DNA of 44,712 nucleotides from Pseudomonas sp. (GTDB taxonomy: Bacteria; Pseudomonadota; Gammaproteobacteria; Pseudomonadales; Pseudomonadaceae). The notes under the pieces are model-generated. The model saw nothing but the letters and a program-made list of their open reading frames with translations. It was not told the DNA's origin and did no database searches. The translations under genes and the position numbers were made by a program. The DNA lies in assembly GCA_016763285.1 (NCBI GenBank), contig JAESUC010000139.1, positions 1 to 44,712 on the forward strand, read 5' to 3'. Shown here piece after piece: positions 17,924 to 27,686 of the stretch (position 1 is its first letter; each line of letters begins with the position of its first letter).

Positions 17924-20137
17924 TTACTCGGCTTGGCACCCCCAGAGCTGGTGGAAAGCCTCCGCTCCCATCGGCCTCCCGAGAAGAAATCCCTGGCCCA
18001 GATAACAGGCTTCCTGCCGCAGGAAATCCACCTGGTCTTCGCGCTCGATACCCTCTGCCACTACCTGCAACCCCAGTTTGCGACTGAGCTCGATGATGCT
18101 GCGACAGATAATCGCCTGGCGGGGGTTGCGGTGGGCCTCGTGCAGAAAACTGCGATCGAGCTTGAGAATATCCAGCGGGAAACGGTTGAGATAACCGAGC
18201 GAACAGTACCCCGTGCCGAAATCGTCGAGGGCCAGTCTCACATCCATCGCAGCGATCTCACGCAGGTTGGGCAGGGTGTTGCCAGCCTGATCCAGAAGCA
18301 CGCTCTCGGTGATCTCCAAGACCAGTGTTCGCGGCGGCAGGCCAGTCTCGTGCAGGATACGCCGCAGGTGCGTGCAGAAATCAGTCTCCTGGAGCTGCAC
18401 GCCTGACAGGTTCACCGAACAACTGAAGTCCGGGTGCCCTGCCAGCTGCCAACGTCGAGCCTGCCGACAGGCCTGTTCGAGTGTCCAGTACCCCACCGGG
18501 ATTATTTCCCCGGATTCTTCGAGAATATGAATGAAGGAACCGGGGGCAATGCGTTGCGCTCCGTCGCGCCAGCGCAAAAGCGCTTCACAGGCAACGGGGG
18601 CATTCGGAGCGCCGGGGGTCAGATCGTATACCGGCTGATAGTCCAGCTCGAACTGATCGAGCTGCAAGGCCTGCAATACGTTGCTTTCAATCTGCAATCG
18701 CTCATGGGCACGCTCCTGCATACCCTGGTCATAGCGGCTGAAGCGTGCCTTGCCCGCTTCCTTGGCGTTGTACAGTGCCAGGTCGGCGGCCTGCAGCGCG
18801 TCGCGCAGATCCTGACCGGGTTGCAATGGCGCCACGCCAATACTGCAATTGACCACCAGGCAACGGCCGTCAAAGCACAGCGGCTGACGGAGCTGCGCCA
18901 GCACTCGCTCGGCGACCTGGTCTGCATCAGCCAGGCTGGCCAGGTCGTTCAACACCATGACGAACTCGTCACCACCAAAGCGGGCCAATTGATCGCCCTG
19001 ACGCATGGTGGTCTGCAGGCGCTCGGCGATCCGCACCAGCACCTGATCGCCGACCGCATGGCCAAGACTGTCGTTGATAACCTTGAACCGATCCAGATCA
19101 ATGAACAGCAGGGCCGCACAACGGGCGCCGGGGCGGCCCAGGCTGGCGATACTGGCGATCAGCACCTGATTCAGCTGCTCCCGGTTGAGCAGCCCGGTCA
19201 GGGCGTCATGTCGGGCGGAATACTCCAGTCTCAGTCTGATCCGCTGGCGCTCGCTGATATCTGTTTGCGAACCGGCCAGACGCCGATGGCCCAGCGCATC
19301 GGTTTCAATTACGCCGCGAATCAGTACCCAGAGAAAATCGCCATTGCGTCGCCGGATGCGATACTCATGGTGCAACCAGGGCACTCGCCCGCTGATATGG
19401 GCATCCAGTGAGCGTTTCAGCTCGGCCAGATCCTCGGGGTGAACCCGCGCCAACCAGTCGTCTACCCGAGCACCCACCTCGTGAATCTGCAGATCCAGCA
19501 TGTTGGCCCAGCGTTCCGAGACGTGCCAGCCATCGCTTTGCAGGTCCCACTCCCAGATGCCGTCATTCGCCCCACGCAGGGCGTGGGCGTAGCGCGCCTC
19601 GCTGGCACCCAATGCCTTGTGTTTGGCATCCACATACGCCTCGGCCGCCAGCGTCATGTCGAGGAAGACTCGCTTGAGCAGACTGTCGAGCCGGGCCAGC
19701 CGCATGGTTTCCTCTGGCCCGCTGTTCGACCAGATCGCATGCATCATCTGGCTTAGAAACAGGCGATAACTGCCCAGATACCACTTCAGCTCAAGCCCGA
19801 CCCGCTCATGCACCTGACCAATCTGCAGACGATCCTGCACATAGTCGGCATCGATCTCGCGCTCGAACAGCCCTGCGTAATAGCGCAACTGTTGCCGTTT
19901 GAGCCGGGCGACCGCACCGCTGTCGCCGAGAATGACCGCGGTCTCGCGGAACTCGCCGAGATGCTGATACAGCTGCTCGACAAAAACCGCACTTACCCTT
20001 GCCCCCTGTTCTGCCAGTGCCCGCAATCGGCCTGCATCCACATCGCGCCACTGTAGAAACTTCAATCGATCGCGTAGCGAACCTGAACCTGTTTCCTGAC
20101 GCCCCGTTATCACTCCTGCGTTTTCTGGTACTTCCAT
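17924..20137 (-). CDS. Globin-PAS-GGDEF-EAL c-di-GMP enzyme, copy 2
   Basis: A 737-residue paralogue of the protein at 12226–14436, collinear throughout. The globin-type sensor (about 20–165) has candidate haem ligand H110 in IGQVHERV and the WYLGSYRLFL helix. A PAS/PAC domain (about 180–295) follows, then GGDEF (388–392) with inhibitory RQGD at 379–382, then EAL (518–520) with EITES, DDFGTG and VAEGIE. All active-site residues are kept. The start at 20137 is preferred over the longer frame to 20245 because the longer N terminus would be read from the leader's terminator hairpin. It lies downstream of leader RNA copy 2 and upstream of copy 1 and the chemoreceptor gene. Confidence 0.92.
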   Translation of the reverse strand: MEVPENAGVITGRQETGSGSLRDRLKFLQWRDVDAGRLRALAEQGARVSAVFVEQLYQHLGEFRETAVILGDSGAVARLKRQQLRYYAGLFEREIDADYVQDRLQIGQVHERVGLELKWYLGSYRLFLSQMMHAIWSNSGPEETMRLARLDSLLKRVFLDMTLAAEAYVDAKHKALGASEARYAHALRGANDGIWEWDLQSDGWHVSERWANMLDLQIHEVGARVDDWLARVHPEDLAELKRSLDAHISGRVPWLHHEYRIRRRNGDFLWVLIRGVIETDALGHRRLAGSQTDISERQRIRLRLEYSARHDALTGLLNREQLNQVLIASIASLGRPGARCAALLFIDLDRFKVINDSLGHAVGDQVLVRIAERLQTTMRQGDQLARFGGDEFVMVLNDLASLADADQVAERVLAQLRQPLCFDGRCLVVNCSIGVAPLQPGQDLRDALQAADLALYNAKEAGKARFSRYDQGMQERAHERLQIESNVLQALQLDQFELDYQPVYDLTPGAPNAPVACEALLRWRDGAQRIAPGSFIHILEESGEIIPVGYWTLEQACRQARRWQLAGHPDFSCSVNLSGVQLQETDFCTHLRRILHETGLPPRTLVLEITESVLLDQAGNTLPNLREIAAMDVRLALDDFGTGYCSLGYLNRFPLDILKLDRSFLHEAHRNPRQAIICRSIIELSRKLGLQVVAEGIEREDQVDFLRQEACYLGQGFLLGRPMGAEAFHQLWGCQAE

Positions 20138-20216
20138 GCTTGCACTTCCACTGTCCTTGATTTGCTGCTTCGCTCCTGGTTGAGCACCTTTTCTCCGGCG
20201 AGGGAATGACGGGCAC

Positions 20217-20263
20217 AAAAAAGGGTGCTGCGGCATTTCCAGCATGGAAACACTGCAGCACCC
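20217..20263 (-). terminator. Intrinsic terminator ending leader RNA copy 2
   Basis: A 9-bp perfect stem, GGGTGCTGC (20263–20255, minus strand) with GCAGCACCC (20231–20223), has an inner TTTCC/GGAAA helix and is followed by six Ts (20222–20217). It lies between the probable promoter and the start codon at 20137, so it acts as an attenuator for this gene. Confidence 0.85.
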
Positions 20264-20297
20264 TGTCTTTCAGGCCTGACTATCCTGACCGGCAAAG
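20217..20297 (-). ncRNA. Structured leader RNA, copy 2 (upstream of the globin-GGDEF-EAL gene)
   Basis: Read on the minus strand: CTTTGCCGG (20297–20289), hairpin TCAGG/CCTGA with a 9-base loop (20288–20270), AAGACAGGG (20269–20261), then a strong terminator hairpin and six Ts, followed by GTGCCCG. The order and spacing of every element match the copy at 17735–17813 exactly, while the helix sequence covaries and the terminator stem is different. This pattern indicates a conserved RNA rather than a recent duplication. It ends about 80 bases before the start of the globin-PAS-GGDEF-EAL gene. Confidence 0.7.
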
Positions 20298-20330
20298 CGT
20301 TCTGTGGCAGATTGAGGGCGTAGCGTCCGG

Positions 20331-20630
20331 TTATCCCGGCTCGGGGAGCTCTCTCACCAATTTTTCGAGCCGCTGACGCAAACTACCGAGCTGCTTGGAA
20401 CGAAAAGCATGCCGGGTCTGCTCGAGGGTAGCGATAGCGTCCTGTATCGCCGCCACCAATTGTCCACATTGATTGAGATCATCCGGCGCCAGCCAGCGAC
20501 AGAGCGGTGCCTGCGCGCAGTCGACCGGATCGCAGATCAGTTCCAGAGGCTGATCCTGCAAGGCAGCACGTACCCGGGACACCAGCGCCGGATCGTCCGC
20601 ATTTATTATTACCCTGGCTCGCTTGCTCAT
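20331..20630 (-). CDS. Hypothetical 99-residue protein
   Basis: A small cytoplasmic protein I do not recognise. It starts MSKRARVIIN at 20630, with GGAG a few bases upstream; the frame opens further to 20753 without support. The first half is beta-alpha-like, with cysteines in a CDPVDCAQAPLC cluster (about residues 34–45). The second half (about 55–95) is a predicted charged helix with a basic end. It lies just upstream of leader RNA copy 2 and on the same strand, so it could be transcribed before the GGDEF-EAL gene. The 250 bases on its 5' side, towards cusA, hold no other gene. Confidence 0.6.
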   Translation of the reverse strand: MSKRARVIINADDPALVSRVRAALQDQPLELICDPVDCAQAPLCRWLAPDDLNQCGQLVAAIQDAIATLEQTRHAFRSKQLGSLRQRLEKLVRELPEPG

Positions 20631-20880
20631 ATCACTCCGCATATCCCGCGCGGCGCTCGGCGGCGCGGGAAAATCATGGGAATACCCTGTGACGAGTCCG
20701 CTCATGCCGGCGGCGAGACCACCGGCTGAGGCGTACAACCGGACCGGGACCATTCAGTTGGCGCGATCATATAATGAAAAGCGACTGTCCGTATAGCCCT
20801 TGCAGAGTGCATGGTTATTACAGAATTTTGCCTGGCCGCCGGCAGGGCATCAGGCCCCACCGGTGGCCGCTTACCACGGG

Positions 20881-23800
20881 CTAGCCCGTAACATCTGGTG
20901 GTGACCCCGGCTGAGTCGTTCGCCGCCGCATCAGCAGATAGACAGCGGGCAGCACAAACAGCGACAGCAGAGGCGCGGTAATCATGCCGCCGACCATGGG
21001 CGCCGCGATACGCCGCATGATCTCGCTGCCGGTGCCGCTGCCGAGCAGGATCGGCATCAAGCCGGCGATGATCACGGCCACCGTCATTGCCTTGGGCCTG
21101 ACGCGCTGCACAGCGCCTTCACGGATCGCGTCCAGCAGCGACCCTTCATCGGTCAGCCCGGCATCGAGCCGCGCCTTGCGAGCATTGGTCAGATACAACA
21201 GCATGATCACGCCGAATTCGGCAGCCACCCCGGCCAGGGCGATAAAGCCCACCCCCGTGGCCACCGACAGGTTGTAGTCCAGCAGGTAGAGAAACCAGAT
21301 TCCGCCTGTCAGGGCGAACGGCAACGTAGCCATGATCAGCAGAGCCTCATCGAAGCGCCGGAAGGTGATGTACAACAGCACGAAAATGATCAGCAGCGTA
21401 GCCGGCACGACCAGCCTGAGCTTGGCATTGGCGCGCTCCATGAACTCGAACTGCCCGGAATAGCTGATGCTCATGCCGGATGTCAGCGCCACTTCGCTGC
21501 CGATACGTGTCTTGAGATCGGCCACCACGGCGGCCAGGTCCCGGTCGCGGACGTCGACATAGACCCAGCCGGTCAGCCGCGCGTTTTCGCTCTTGAGCAT
21601 CGGCGGGCCATCACTGACCCGGATATTGGCCACGGTACCCAGAGTGATCTGATCGCCGCGCGGAGTGTAGATCGGCAACTGCTGCAGATCCGTCAGCGAG
21701 TCACGCCATTCCCGCGGGTAGCGCAGGCTGATTGGATAGCGCGCCAGCCCCTCGACAGTCTCCCCGACATTCATGCCGCCTATCGCACCGGCAACAATGG
21801 CCTGGACCTCGGCAATACTCAGGCCATAGCGCGCCGCATCCGCACGTTTGATATCGATATCGATATAACGCCCACCGGTCAGGCGTTCAGCAATCGCGGA
21901 ACTGACACCGGGCACCTCTCGGGCAATCGCTTCAACCTCCTGGGCCACGCGGTCGATCTGCGCCAGCTCCGAGCCGTAGACCTTGACGCCGATCGGGCTC
22001 TTGATCCCGGTGGCAAGCATGTCGATACGATTACGGATCGGCGGAATCCACAGGTTGGCCAGGCCCGGCACCTGCACAGCCCGGTCGAGCTCCTCGATCA
22101 GCTTTTCCGGCGTCATGCCCTCGCGCCACTGCTCGCGCGGCTTGAACTGGATCGTGGTCTCGAACATGGTCAATGGCGCCGGATCGGTGGCCGTGCCCGC
22201 CCGGCCGGCCTTGCCGAACACGCGGGCAACTTCCGGTACCGACTTGATCATCCGGTCGGTGCGCTGCAGCAGTTCCGAGGCTTTTTGCGGCGAGAGCCCC
22301 GGCAATGCCGTGGGCATGTAGAGCAGATCGCCCTCATCCAGTGGCGGCAGAAACTCGCCGCCCAGCTGGCTTGCGGGCCACAGGCCACTGAGAAAAATGA
22401 GTACCGCCACGGCGATAGTGGTTCGCGGCCAGCGCAGAACGGCATCGAGTGCTGGCTGATAGACACGAATCAGACCGCGGCTGATCGGATTGCGCTCCTC
22501 GGCGGGAATTCTGCCCCGGATCCAGTAGCCCATCAGCACCGGCACCAGCGTCACCGCCAGCCCGGCCGAGGCGGCCATGGCGTAGGTCTTGGTGAATGCC
22601 AGCGGGCCGAACAACCTGCCCTCCTGCGCCTCCAGGGTGAAGACCGGAATGAACGACAGGGTGATGATCAGCAGACTGAAGAACAAGGCCGGCCCGACTT
22701 CTACCGCAGCATCGGTGATCACCTTCCAGTGCGCTTCGCCCTTGAGCTGCTGATCCGGGTGACGTTTGTGCCAGGCCTCGATGTGCTTGTGCGCGTTCTC
22801 GATCATCACGATGGCGGCGTCCACCATGGCGCCAATCGCGATCGCGATGCCCCCCAGGGACATGATGTTGGCGTTGATGCCCTGGCGCTGCATGATGATG
22901 AACGCGATCAGTATGCCGACCGGGAGCGAGACGATGGCAACCAATGACGAGCGCAGGTGCCAGAGAAACAGCACACAGACCAGGGCCACCACGATGAACT
23001 CTTCGATGAGTTTGTGGCTGAGGTTTTTTACCGCGCTGTCGATCAGCTCGCTGCGATCATAGGTGGTGACGATTTCGACCCCTTCGGGAAGGCCTTTTTT
23101 CAACTCCTCGAGCCGGGTCTTGACCGCCGCAATGGTCTCGCGTGCATTCTTGCCACTGCGCAGTATCACCACGCCGCCCACCACCTCGCCTTCACCGTCG
23201 AGCTCGGCAATGCCGCGGCGCATCTCCGGTCCCAGGCGCACCTGGGCTATATCGCCCAGTGTCACTGGCGCGCCCGTGGTGCCCAGACGCAGTGGAATAC
23301 CGCGAAAGTCGGCAATCGATTGCAGATAGCCCGAGGCCCTGACCATGAATTCGCTTTCACCGAGCTCCAGCACGCTGCCCCCGGTTTCCCGGTTGGCAGC
23401 GTCTATGGCCTGGCTAACCTGCTGCTGGGTAATTTGCTGATTGGCCATCCGCACCGGGTCCAGCACGACCTGATACTGCTTGACCATGCCGCCAATTGGG
23501 GCGACTTCAGCAACGTTGGGCAGGGTTTTCAGTTCATAGCGCAGAAACCAGTCCTGCAGCGAACGCAGCTGTGCCAGGTCATGCTGGCCGGTGCGGTCCA
23601 CCAACGCATACTGGAAGATCCAGCCCACCCCCGTGGCGTCGGGCCCCAGGGCCGGCTTGGCGGCTGCTGGCAGACTGCTTTGCACCTGACTGAGATACTC
23701 CAGCACCCGCGAGCGTGCCCAGTACAGGTCCGTGCCGTCCTCGAACAGCACGTAAACGTAGCTGTCACCAAAAAACGAATAGCCCCGCACGGTTTTCGCG

Positions 23801-24033
23801 CCGGGCACCGAGAGCATGGTCGTGGCCAACGGGTAGGTCACCTGGTTCTCGACGATCTGCGGCGCCTGGCCGGCATAGGGGGTGCGGATGATGACCTGCA
23901 CATCCGACAGGTCCGGCAAGGCGTCGATCGGCGTGTTCTGCACCGACCAGGTGCCCCAGGCAATCGCAAACAGGGTGCCAAGCAGGACCAGAAAGCGATT
24001 GGCTATCGACCAGCGGATTGTCGCGGCAATCAT
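20881..24033 (-). CDS. cusA: Cu(I)/Ag(I) efflux RND transporter CusA
   Basis: A 1050-residue heavy-metal RND pump of the inner membrane that moves periplasmic or cytoplasmic Cu(I)/Ag(I) into the CusBC channel using the proton gradient. Twelve transmembrane helices and two large periplasmic loops fit the family length. The HME-RND signature ([17 protein letters not shown]) lies near residue 410. The three-methionine metal site of CusA is recognisable in [20 protein letters not shown] and [16 protein letters not shown]. This points to monovalent copper/silver rather than the divalent-metal CzcA type. Its start overlaps the cusB stop (TGATG). A 14-bp palindrome, ACGGGCTAGCCCGT, spans its stop codon. 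Confidence 0.95.
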   Translation of the reverse strand: MIAATIRWSIANRFLVLLGTLFAIAWGTWSVQNTPIDALPDLSDVQVIIRTPYAGQAPQIVENQVTYPLATTMLSVPGAKTVRGYSFFGDSYVYVLFEDGTDLYWARSRVLEYLSQVQSSLPAAAKPALGPDATGVGWIFQYALVDRTGQHDLAQLRSLQDWFLRYELKTLPNVAEVAPIGGMVKQYQVVLDPVRMANQQITQQQVSQAIDAANRETGGSVLELGESEFMVRASGYLQSIADFRGIPLRLGTTGAPVTLGDIAQVRLGPEMRRGIAELDGEGEVVGGVVILRSGKNARETIAAVKTRLEELKKGLPEGVEIVTTYDRSELIDSAVKNLSHKLIEEFIVVALVCVLFLWHLRSSLVAIVSLPVGILIAFIIMQRQGINANIMSLGGIAIAIGAMVDAAIVMIENAHKHIEAWHKRHPDQQLKGEAHWKVITDAAVEVGPALFFSLLIITLSFIPVFTLEAQEGRLFGPLAFTKTYAMAASAGLAVTLVPVLMGYWIRGRIPAEERNPISRGLIRVYQPALDAVLRWPRTTIAVAVLIFLSGLWPASQLGGEFLPPLDEGDLLYMPTALPGLSPQKASELLQRTDRMIKSVPEVARVFGKAGRAGTATDPAPLTMFETTIQFKPREQWREGMTPEKLIEELDRAVQVPGLANLWIPPIRNRIDMLATGIKSPIGVKVYGSELAQIDRVAQEVEAIAREVPGVSSAIAERLTGGRYIDIDIKRADAARYGLSIAEVQAIVAGAIGGMNVGETVEGLARYPISLRYPREWRDSLTDLQQLPIYTPRGDQITLGTVANIRVSDGPPMLKSENARLTGWVYVDVRDRDLAAVVADLKTRIGSEVALTSGMSISYSGQFEFMERANAKLRLVVPATLLIIFVLLYITFRRFDEALLIMATLPFALTGGIWFLYLLDYNLSVATGVGFIALAGVAAEFGVIMLLYLTNARKARLDAGLTDEGSLLDAIREGAVQRVRPKAMTVAVIIAGLMPILLGSGTGSEIMRRIAAPMVGGMITAPLLSLFVLPAVYLLMRRRTTQPGSPPDVTG

Positions 24034-25463
24034 GGCTGGGCCTCCAGTTTCTCGATCGCTTCTATGGTCAGGCCTTCGTCACTTTCGCGCACACCAACGC
24101 GTACCCGGTCGTCTTCCTGCAGTCCCTCGGTGAGGGCCGGATCAGCCAACGGAAAGCCCATGGTCATGCCCGGCATGTTCAGGGTCGGGAACGGGCCATG
24201 GGCGAGGAAGATCATGTCGTCTTCGATTCCGACCACGGTACCTTCGGCTTCATGCAGCGCGGGCACCGAGGGCATGAACATCTCCGTGGGCGCCGCTGTG
24301 AGACCGCGCAGACTGGCTTCGGAATCGAGCAGGAACTGACCTGAAGCGACGACCTGCTGGCCCTCCTCCAGGCCTGCAAGAATGACCGTGCGGTCTTCGG
24401 TTTCTCGGCCGGTGCGTACCTCGACCGGGCGGAAGCGGCCACCCTCCTCCGCCACCATGACCAGCGTGCGCCTGCCGGTGCGGATCAGCGCTTCGGTGGG
24501 CACCAGCAGGGCTGCGTCTTCCTGACGGGCCATCATGACCTTTGCGGTCATGCCGGGCCGCAACCTCTGTTCGGCATTACTCAGTTCAATACGCACCGGT
24601 ACGGTACGGCTGTCCCGGTTGGCCTGTGGCAGTACCGCCTGGATTTCGCCCTGGAGAGTCTCCCCCGGGTAGGCCGGCAATTGCGCCTCGACGCCCTGCC
24701 CCGCCTGCAAGCCGGCTACCTGCGCCTCCGGCACCTCGACCACCAGCCAGACGGTCTCCAGCCCGTTGATACGGGCCAGCGTGGCGCCGGCTGCCAGGGT
24801 CATGCCTTCACGCACATCCAGACTCTGTATCACGCCGCCAACCGGGCTGGTCAGCGTCCACACCAATTGCACCTTGCCATGCCTGGCCACCTGATCGACC
24901 AGTGACTCGGGCATGCCGGCCAGGCGCATTCTCTGGCGTGCGGCCTCCAGCAGCCGGGGTTCATCCAGGCCGCGCAGGGCGAGATACTCTTGCTGGGCGG
25001 CCGCCCACTCGGGTACCAGCAGGTCGGCCAGGGGCGTTCCCCGCTCGACCAGATCCTGCTCGGCAAGCCCGTATACCCGTTCCACAAAGCTCTGACTGCG
25101 GGCTTGGACCACCGCCACATCCCGCTGATTGAAGGACAGTTGTCCGGTCGCGGTAATGCTGACCTCGACCGGCCCGCGCGTGACCGGCGCCAGACGCACG
25201 CCCAGGTTCTGCAGGATATCGGGATCGATACGCATCGCTGGCGGACCATCGCCACCGGCGTCCGGCTCGGCGTAGCGGGGCACCAGGTCCATGTCCATGA
25301 AGGGGGAAGGACCTGGCTGATCGAACCGCTGCTGCGGGTACATCGGGTCGTACCAGTAGAGCACTTCACGCTCCTGTTCGGCTGGCTGGGCCACCAGGGG
25401 CCAGGGCGCAAGCACGGCCGCAATGGCGACCAACAGGATCAAGGGGTTGTAAAAGGGTTTCAT
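24030..25463 (-). CDS. cusB: Cu(I)/Ag(I) efflux adaptor CusB with fused CusF-like domain
   Basis: A 477-residue periplasmic membrane-fusion protein linking CusA and CusC. After a signal sequence (about 1–26) comes the CusB metal-binding N terminus YWYDPMYP … [10 protein letters not shown] (37–64), where methionines bind Cu(I). A barrel-sandwich and alpha-hairpin core occupies about 80–390. The C terminus (about 407–477) is a full CusF-like domain with H422, M430, M433 and M435 in [14 protein letters not shown]. The fusion adds a metallochaperone to the adaptor, in addition to the free CusF encoded upstream. Both ends overlap neighbouring genes, so cusC-cusB-cusA is tightly coupled. Confidence 0.95.
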   Translation of the reverse strand: MKPFYNPLILLVAIAAVLAPWPLVAQPAEQEREVLYWYDPMYPQQRFDQPGPSPFMDMDLVPRYAEPDAGGDGPPAMRIDPDILQNLGVRLAPVTRGPVEVSITATGQLSFNQRDVAVVQARSQSFVERVYGLAEQDLVERGTPLADLLVPEWAAAQQEYLALRGLDEPRLLEAARQRMRLAGMPESLVDQVARHGKVQLVWTLTSPVGGVIQSLDVREGMTLAAGATLARINGLETVWLVVEVPEAQVAGLQAGQGVEAQLPAYPGETLQGEIQAVLPQANRDSRTVPVRIELSNAEQRLRPGMTAKVMMARQEDAALLVPTEALIRTGRRTLVMVAEEGGRFRPVEVRTGRETEDRTVILAGLEEGQQVVASGQFLLDSEASLRGLTAAPTEMFMPSVPALHEAEGTVVGIEDDMIFLAHGPFPTLNMPGMTMGFPLADPALTEGLQEDDRVRVGVRESDEGLTIEAIEKLEAQP

Positions 25464-26713
25464 GGGCGGTCGGCTCCAAAGGCAAAATACAGCCGGGCAT
25501 TGCTCAGGGAGCGGTCCCGGGCCAGATCGATGTGACGCAGGCGCGCATCAATCAGTTGTTCTCGTGCGCTGATCACGCCAGCCAGAGAGCCTCGGCCTGA
25601 GCGATAGTCGGCCATTGCCAGTTCGACCTTCTGCTCGGCCAGGGGTACCAGGGTCCGTTGTGATCGTGCCAGCGTGCTTTCCAGCCGCTGGTACTCGGCA
25701 AGCGCTTCGCTGAGATCGCTCTGGTAGCGCCGCTCGACCGCCTCGCGTTGCGCATCGACCCTTTGCAGACGTGCGCGCTCGGCCTCGATGGCGGGGTCCT
25801 GCCGGGAGGCGGTAAATACCGGGAGATCAAAGGTCACGCTGAGATTGACCATGTCGCCGAAGGCGCTGTCTCGCCGCAGATAGTCGACGCCCCAGCTCCA
25901 GTCCGGTTTCTTTTCCGCGATGGCGCTCTGCAACTGCGCCTGGGCCTGACGGGTCAATGGATCGAACACCTGCAGCTGCGGATGGCGTTGCAGGCTGGCG
26001 CGGTACTGCTCGGCATCCACCGGCCACTGTGGCCAGCCCCCGCTGAGCGGCTGGGCCGCGGACTCGCCAATCCATCGCCGCAGCTGTGCACGTGCCTGCG
26101 CGTGCTGGCGCTGCAGCTCGTCCTCGCGATCAGCCAGCAAGGCTGCCTCCTGGCGCGGCCCTATGCTGTCTGTCGTGAGGCCCTCACCGCTGGCCAGCCG
26201 GGCGTCCACCGCTCTGGACAGCAGGCGGTTTTCCGCATACAGCGCCTTGAACACGTCGAGCTTCTCTTCCACCGCCCGCGTCATCAACCAGGCCTCGGCC
26301 GCCTGCTGCCGCACGGCAAGCAACTCCACGGCCATCCGGGCATCGGCCAGGCCCACCTGGGCCTGGGCCAGATCCACCCGAGCTGCACGCTTGGCACGGC
26401 TGGGTACCTCCTGCATGAGACCGATACGCTGCATGGTCATGCGCTCGGCGTTCAGATCCCAGGCGCTGTCACCTTCAATCGGCAGGTTTTGCAACCCCAG
26501 GGCCAGGCGTGGGTCTGGAAGCTCGCCGGCCGGCACCGCAGCACTGCGCGCCGCTTGCCTCTCGGCAGCCTGCGCGGCAAGCGAAGGCGCTTCGCGCACG
26601 GCCAGGTCCAGAGCCTGATCCAGGGACAGGGCATAGGCTGGCGCCAGCAGAGCCGACCCCAGCCATGTCAGAAGCATTCGCCGTACAGGACGGCAAAGGG
26701 TAGTAAACATCAT
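25460..26713 (-). CDS. cusC: Outer-membrane efflux channel CusC (TolC family)
   Basis: A 417-residue TolC-family outer-membrane factor that forms the exit duct of the Cus system. A signal peptide ends near PAYA|LSLDQALDLA, and two OEP repeats rich in long amphipathic helices (about 30–230 and 235–415) follow. No lipobox cysteine is visible, unlike E. coli CusC, which is a lipoprotein. Two adjacent ATGs (26713 and 26710) are possible starts; AGGAA lies about 10 bases upstream. The frame is open further 5' without support. The stop overlaps the cusB start. Confidence 0.9.
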   Translation of the reverse strand: MMFTTLCRPVRRMLLTWLGSALLAPAYALSLDQALDLAVREAPSLAAQAAERQAARSAAVPAGELPDPRLALGLQNLPIEGDSAWDLNAERMTMQRIGLMQEVPSRAKRAARVDLAQAQVGLADARMAVELLAVRQQAAEAWLMTRAVEEKLDVFKALYAENRLLSRAVDARLASGEGLTTDSIGPRQEAALLADREDELQRQHAQARAQLRRWIGESAAQPLSGGWPQWPVDAEQYRASLQRHPQLQVFDPLTRQAQAQLQSAIAEKKPDWSWGVDYLRRDSAFGDMVNLSVTFDLPVFTASRQDPAIEAERARLQRVDAQREAVERRYQSDLSEALAEYQRLESTLARSQRTLVPLAEQKVELAMADYRSGRGSLAGVISAREQLIDARLRHIDLARDRSLSNARLYFAFGADRP

Positions 26714-26812
26714 GATGACGATTCCTGTTGCTGATGCCGCGCGCGCTCGACAGAGCACGGACGCGGACAGACACCACCGGCCGAGACAGGTGGGGCTCAG
26801 ATCATTCAGGAA

Positions 26813-27190
26813 TCAGAGACGGGGGGGACGCCAGAAGGCAGTCGGATAGCTGGGGCTGAGCCCGATGGAAGCGAAGACCGCCGGCACATGCTCAGGGACC
26901 CCGGCCGGGAGTGTTACTGCGCTGGGCACTACCGCGCCGCCCATCTCGCAGCCGCCACCCTGATCACAAAGCAGTTGCGCTGTGGCACTGATCAGACCCT
27001 GGTCGTCGCCGGCACAGTCGTGGTGGGGAGGCATATCGTGACCATCGTGCAGGCCCGCCATGTCGGCCATTTGATGCGACCCGCCCTGGGCATCCTGCAT
27101 ACACTGCTCGACCGCCAACAGCGCAGCCGCCAGCGTGTTGAACGACAGCAACAGGCAGCAGCAGATGGCAATGACCGTGGTACGCAGCAT
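26813..27190 (-). CDS. Secreted Met/His/Cys-rich small protein of the cus operon
   Basis: A 125-residue exported protein not assigned to a family I can name. A signal peptide occupies about 1–22 and includes a CCC run. The mature part is rich in metal ligands: MADMAGLHDGHDMPPHHDCAGDD (split: MADMAGLHDGHDM then PPHHDC), then CDQGGGCEMGG. It ends FWRPPRL. The composition and position between cusF and cusC suggest a periplasmic copper/silver-binding or sensing role; this is inference. The start at 27190 follows from the signal peptide, although the SD is poor, so it may be translated by readthrough coupling from cusF 16 bases upstream. Confidence 0.7.
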   Translation of the reverse strand: MLRTTVIAICCCLLLSFNTLAAALLAVEQCMQDAQGGSHQMADMAGLHDGHDMPPHHDCAGDDQGLISATAQLLCDQGGGCEMGGAVVPSAVTLPAGVPEHVPAVFASIGLSPSYPTAFWRPPRL

Positions 27191-27206
27191 TTTCACAGCA
27201 GGAGTG

Positions 27207-27509
27207 TCACTCGGCTTTCTCAATGGCGGTAACCACAAAGTTACCATTATCCTTCTCTGCACGGAATCTGACTTTATCGCCTGCCTGCAGGCCTTCGAGC
27301 TGGTTGGCCGGCTCGGCCTGGAACATCATCGTCATGCCCGGCATCTGCAGGTTCTCGATCGGCCCGTGGCGCAAGGTAATGCGGCCCGAGGCCGAGTCTA
27401 TCTTGCGGATCTCGCCCTCGGTAAGGACGTTGCCATGGGTATCGGCGTTGACGTTAAGCCCGCTTGCCAGCAGGCCGGCCAACAGGGAAAGCGCGATTGT
27501 TTTTTTCAT
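27207..27509 (-). CDS. cusF: Periplasmic copper/silver chaperone CusF
   Basis: A 100-residue periplasmic metallochaperone handing Cu(I)/Ag(I) to CusB. A signal peptide (about 1–22) precedes an OB-fold domain with the metal site H48 (RHGP), M56, M59 and M61 (QMPGMTMM). In E. coli CusF, a tryptophan that stacks on the metal precedes the Met pair; here a methionine (M56) occupies that place. GGAGTG lies before the ATG at 27509. This is the first gene of the cus operon, so the promoter must lie in 27510–27686, where I see no CusR or CueR box. Confidence 0.93.
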   Translation of the reverse strand: MKKTIALSLLAGLLASGLNVNADTHGNVLTEGEIRKIDSASGRITLRHGPIENLQMPGMTMMFQAEPANQLEGLQAGDKVRFRAEKDNGNFVVTAIEKAE

Positions 27510-27686
27510 GTAATCACTCCTACGAAATCATTTCTCTGATCGAATTCATATTGCTCCAGATCGCTGCCGATGTTCCAGCTACGGTCTGGTGCTCGCCACC
27601 GTCACCACAAGCCTACAGGAGGTCGGCACACTCGGCACGCGGGAGCTCGATCCCGATCTGTTACGACATGTCCGGGCTTCAAGCCA

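Noticed and set aside
20138..20245. Longer N terminus for the second GGDEF-EAL protein
   Set aside because: It would begin inside the leader's terminator hairpin; the ATG at 20137 gives a length matching the paralogue.
17735..20297. Identity of the paired leader as a c-di-GMP-I riboswitch
   Set aside because: The context fits, but the conserved aptamer words (GGCAAACC-type, GACGCAAAGCC, GGUAGG) are absent on the transcribed strand; the resemblance of GCTTTGCC is only to the complement.
20851..20889. Terminator after cusA
   Set aside because: Palindromes CCACCGGTGG and ACGGGCTAGCCCGT are present, but without a T-run on the minus strand.
27510..27686. CusR or CueR binding site upstream of cusF
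   Set aside because: I looked for the AAAATGACAA-type and ACCTTCCAGC-type dyads; only weak CCAG/CTGG spacing is present, not enough to call.
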